Assembly (NCBI GenBank): GCA_023394655.1
Contig: JAEXAG010000031.1
Location: forward strand, 1 to 11,526
Origin: Pseudomonadota bacterium
GTDB lineage: Bacteria; Pseudomonadota; Gammaproteobacteria; Xanthomonadales; Xanthomonadaceae
Reading direction: 5' to 3'
Length of the DNA: 11,526 nucleotides
How positions within the stretch are numbered: position 1 is the first letter of the stretch; each line of letters starts with the position of its first letter. The position numbers were made by a program, and so were the translations under genes. Shown piece by piece: positions 9,446-11,526 of this stretch. The notes below the pieces were generated by a model. It searched no databases and had not been told where the DNA came from. It was given only the letters and a program-made list of their open reading frames with translations.

Positions 9446-9907
9446 TCAGCCGCGCGCGGCCTGCATTTCCACCGCGCGCCAATCCGCCGCCAGCCGGTCG
9501 AGCACGCCGTTGACGTAGGTATGCCCGTGGTCGGCGCCGAAGCGCTTGGCGGTCTCGATGGCTTCGTTGATGACCACCCGGTACGGCACGTCAATGCGGT
9601 GGCGGAGCTCGTAGGCGGCGATGCGCAGGACGGCGCGCTCGACCGGATCGACTTCGGCCACTTCACGATCGAGCTGCGGCGCCAGGCCCGCGTCCAGCTC
9701 CGCCACATGCGCCATCACGCCGCGCACCAGGTCTTCGAAATAGGCGAGATCGGCGACTTCGTGCGCCTGCTCGTGCGCGAACTGGGCGATCACCTGCTGC
9801 GCGCTGCCGCCGGAAAGCTGCCAGGCATAGACGGCCTGCATCGCGCGACGGCGGGCGCGGGTGCGATGGACGGGATCGATCCCCTGCGGATTCCGGCGCG
9901 GCTTCAT
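9446..9907 (-). CDS. nusB: Transcription antitermination factor NusB
   Basis: NusB binds the boxA RNA of rRNA operons together with NusE (ribosomal protein S10) and helps RNA polymerase read through Rho-dependent terminators. The 153-residue all-helical protein shows the family pattern. It has a basic N-terminus with RTRARRRAMQAVYAWQ (15-30), which includes the RNA-binding arginines. DPVERAVLRIAAYEL lies at 87-101 and the strongly conserved NEAIETAKRFGADHGHTYVNG at 114-134 (key residues NEA, AK, F, and the final VNGVLD). The ATG at 9907 overlaps the ribH stop as ATGA, and a GGGGGAAG stretch lies a few bases upstream inside ribH. The rib-nusB-thiL order is a long-standing bacterial arrangement, so co-transcription and translational coupling with ribH are expected. 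No anomaly was seen. Confidence 0.97.
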   Translation of the reverse strand: MKPRRNPQGIDPVHRTRARRRAMQAVYAWQLSGGSAQQVIAQFAHEQAHEVADLAYFEDLVRGVMAHVAELDAGLAPQLDREVAEVDPVERAVLRIAAYELRHRIDVPYRVVINEAIETAKRFGADHGHTYVNGVLDRLAADWRAVEMQAARG

Positions 9908-10401
9908 CGTGCGTCTTCCCCCGCTTCTTCCAGCGCATCGATCTGGCGGAACAGGTCGACCATCTCGATGGCGACCATGGCCGCCTCTTCGCCCTTGTTG
10001 CCGTGGCTGCCGCCGGCGCGGGCTTCGGCATCCTCGACGCGCTCCACCGCCAGCACGCCGTTGGCGACCGGCAGGCCGAAATCCACGGCCACCTTCATCA
10101 GCGCATCGGAGCAGCCATCGGCCACCTGTTCGAAGTGCCGGGTTTCGCCACGGATGACGCAGCCCAGCGCGACGATCGCCGCATGGCGGCCGCCGGCGGC
10201 AAGTCGCCCGGCCAGCACCGGCAATTCCCAAGCGCCCGGCACGCGATGGACATCGACCGCGGACTCATCCACGCCGTGGTCGCGCATCGCCTTGCGCGCG
10301 CCCTCGATCAGCGCTTCGGTGACGCGTGCGTTCCAGCGGCTGGCGATGATCGCGAAGCGGACGTCCTGCGAGACGCGCAGGTTGCCTTCGAAACTGGGCA
10401 T
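9904..10401 (-). CDS. ribH: 6,7-dimethyl-8-ribityllumazine synthase
   Basis: Lumazine synthase condenses 5-amino-6-ribitylamino-uracil with 3,4-dihydroxy-2-butanone 4-phosphate, the next-to-last step of riboflavin synthesis. The second substrate is made by the RibB domain encoded just upstream. The 165-residue protein has the substrate-stacking aromatic in SRWNARVTEALIEGA (21-35), VPGAWELP (54-61), and GCVIRGETRHFEQVA (80-94) with catalytic His89. NGVLAVE (114-120) and NKGEEAA (135-141) follow. The start MPSFEGNLRV at 10401 matches the family; an upstream in-frame start at 10464 would add 21 unlikely residues. No Shine-Dalgarno is visible before the ATG; the preceding bases are pyrimidine-rich. 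Its TGA overlaps the nusB ATG. Members usually assemble into pentamers or 60-mers. A short acidic C-terminal tail (LEEAGEDAR) is an unremarkable addition. Confidence 0.97.
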   Translation of the reverse strand: MPSFEGNLRVSQDVRFAIIASRWNARVTEALIEGARKAMRDHGVDESAVDVHRVPGAWELPVLAGRLAAGGRHAAIVALGCVIRGETRHFEQVADGCSDALMKVAVDFGLPVANGVLAVERVEDAEARAGGSHGNKGEEAAMVAIEMVDLFRQIDALEEAGEDAR

Positions 10402-10464
10402 GGGGAGGACTCGGGGAATGGGGCCCCAATTGTAGGGCCGCGGCCGCCCGGCAGGGATCCGCAC
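10402..10464 (-). other. ribBX-ribH spacer with a TACAAT -10-like element
   Basis: The 63 bases hold TACAAT (complement of 10429-10434), 27 bases before the ribH ATG. It is flanked by GGCCC/GGGGCC arms that could form a small 5-bp hairpin, and by a palindrome TGGGGCCCCA (10419-10428). No matching -35 element is found at 16-18 bases. There is no terminator-like U tract, so ribBX and ribH are probably co-transcribed, with at most a weak internal promoter here. Confidence 0.25.
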
Positions 10465-11526
10465 TCAGCCGGGCAAGCCCGCCAGCGTCACGTGTTCGAC
10501 CACTTCCAGCCCGAATCCGCCCAGGCCGACCTGCTTGCGCGGGGTGCCGAGGATGCGCAGGCGGCCATAGCCGAGATCGGCGAGGATCTGGCTGCCGGCG
10601 CCGTTGCGCCGCCACTGGGTCGCGGCCGGGGCCGGCGCGGCGGGCTCGTTGCGGATGCGCGCCAGCAGGGCCTCGGGGCCGGTGGCCTCGGAAAGCAGCA
10701 GCAGCACGCCCTCCCCGGCCTCGGCGATGGCGGCCATGACATCGCCGGCCAGCGGGCCGAAATCGTCGCGGCGCCAGTGCAGGCCATCGGCCAGCACGTT
10801 CTGCATCTGCACCCGGCACAGCGTGGCGCGGCCCGGATCGGCCTCGCCGTGCTGCAGCGCGAAGTGCAGGCCGTGGCTCAGGCGGTCGCGGTAGGTATGC
10901 AGGACGAACTCGCCGTGCGCGGTGTCGATCGGGCGCGAATCCACCCGCTCCACCGTGTGTTCGGTTTCCAGCCGATGGCGGATCAGGGCCTCGATGCTGC
11001 CGATCTTGAGCCCGTGCTCGCGCGCGAACACCTCCAGCTCGGGACGACGCGCCATCGTGCCGTCGGCGTTGAGGACTTCCACCAGCACGCCCGCGGGTTC
11101 GAGCCCGGCCATCATCGCCAGGTCGGCCGCGGCCTCCGTGTGGCCGGCGCGGTTGAGCACGCCACCGGGCTGCGCCTGCAGCGGGAAGATGTGCCCGGGC
11201 TGCGAAAGATCCGAGGGTTCGGCGTCGGGCCGCACCGCGGTGCGGATGGTGTGGGCGCGATCGTAGGCGCTGATGCCGGTGGTTACGCCCTCGGCCGCCT
11301 CGATGGAGACGGTGAAGTTGGTGTGGTGCTGCGAGGTGTTGTCGCGGACCATCGGCGGCAGGCCGAGCTGGCGGCAACGCTCGCGGGTCAGCGACAGGCA
11401 GACCAGCCCGCGCGCATGGGTGACCATGAAGTTGATGTCGGAGGGCTTGACCAGCTCCGCGGCCATGATGAGGTCGCCCTCGTTCTCGCGGTCCTCGTCA
11501 TCGACGATGACGACCATGCGGCCGGC
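10465..11526 (-). CDS. ribB: 3,4-dihydroxy-2-butanone-4-phosphate synthase with degenerate GTP cyclohydrolase II-like domain (RibBX type), 5'-partial
   Basis: Only the extreme N-terminus is missing: the frame is open to 11526 and enters at AGRMVVIVDDEDRENEGD, usually about 20 residues into the protein. In window numbering the RibB domain covers 1 to about 196. It has the acidic metal-binding loop DDEDRENEGD (9-18), THARG (36-40), GVTTGISAYDRAHTI (80-94), and the HIF and RAGHTEAAADLA active-site region (112-137). It converts ribulose 5-phosphate to the four-carbon precursor used by RibH. The second domain (about 203-353) resembles GTP cyclohydrolase II, and its end (SQILADLGYGRLRILG, then VGLGGFGLEVVEHV) aligns well. 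The three zinc cysteines and the RQEGRGIGL motif are absent; the corresponding stretches read RVQMQNVLADGLHWRRDDFG and LLSEATGPEALL. Such RibB hybrids without cyclohydrolase activity are known in Proteobacteria as RibBX, so a separate ribA should exist elsewhere. ribH follows after 63 bases. Confidence 0.93.
   Translation of the reverse strand, partial: AGRMVVIVDDEDRENEGDLIMAAELVKPSDINFMVTHARGLVCLSLTRERCRQLGLPPMVRDNTSQHHTNFTVSIEAAEGVTTGISAYDRAHTIRTAVRPDAEPSDLSQPGHIFPLQAQPGGVLNRAGHTEAAADLAMMAGLEPAGVLVEVLNADGTMARRPELEVFAREHGLKIGSIEALIRHRLETEHTVERVDSRPIDTAHGEFVLHTYRDRLSHGLHFALQHGEADPGRATLCRVQMQNVLADGLHWRRDDFGPLAGDVMAAIAEAGEGVLLLLSEATGPEALLARIRNEPAAPAPAATQWRRNGAGSQILADLGYGRLRILGTPRKQVGLGGFGLEVVEHVTLAGLPG

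Noticed and set aside
9441..9482. TTG start giving a 330-residue ThiL
   Set aside because: The extra 14 residues match nusB-end shadow sequence and not the ThiL family. The GTG at 9440 begins right at the conserved AGEFDLI.
6150..9518. 1122-residue open frame on the plus strand
   Set aside because: It runs antisense to valS and thiL, is rich in Val/Ala/His/Gly/Arg without any recognisable domain, and is the usual stop-free shadow of GC-rich codon use. The minus-strand genes have clear motifs.
10402..11526. FMN or TPP riboswitch near the rib and thi genes
   Set aside because: The spacers before ribH and thiL are too short (63 and 5 bases) and lack the conserved cores. A leader upstream of ribBX would lie outside the window.

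Overview
This is a GC-rich, densely packed chromosomal window made of housekeeping genes. Gene content and protein character suggest a gammaproteobacterium of the Lysobacter/Luteimonas/Xanthomonas group (Xanthomonadaceae/Lysobacteraceae). The clues are high GC, a separate M23 peptidase gene next to secA, a DciA-type helicase-loader protein, a hybrid ribB gene of the proteobacterial RibBX kind, and a ribH-nusB-thiL block. The family assignment is inferred from protein resemblance and gene order, not from a database search. All recognised genes lie on the minus strand except dciA. No RNA gene, mobile element, CRISPR array or phage gene was seen.

Left block (1-3435): the first 660 residues of SecA, the Sec export motor, run off the left edge. 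Upstream of secA is a membrane-anchored M23 metallopeptidase, separated from it by 137 bases that contain a convincing intrinsic terminator. The M23 gene is divergent from dciA (DUF721), and their start codons overlap head to head, so there is no intergenic space between them. This block handles protein export, envelope remodelling and loading of the replicative helicase.

Middle (3436-5487): a 147-base convergent spacer with two hairpins, then a secreted or lipid-anchored beta-propeller protein of unknown function. In related bacteria I would expect lpxC beside dciA, so this may be a local rearrangement point.

Right block (5556-11526): reading on the minus strand, ribBX (5'-partial), ribH, nusB, thiL and valS follow one another. 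ribBX and ribH make riboflavin precursors, nusB acts in rRNA transcription antitermination, thiL makes thiamine diphosphate and valS charges tRNA-Val. ribH and nusB overlap by ATGA, nusB and thiL are 5 bases apart, and no clear terminator separates thiL, valS and the beta-propeller gene, so a long transcription unit is possible.

I found no convincing undescribed system. The points most worth a second look are the degenerate GTP cyclohydrolase-like domain of RibBX, the overlapping start codons of the M23 gene and dciA, the uncharacterised beta-propeller protein, and the possible synteny break beside dciA. The many long antisense open frames are coding shadows of GC-rich genes.
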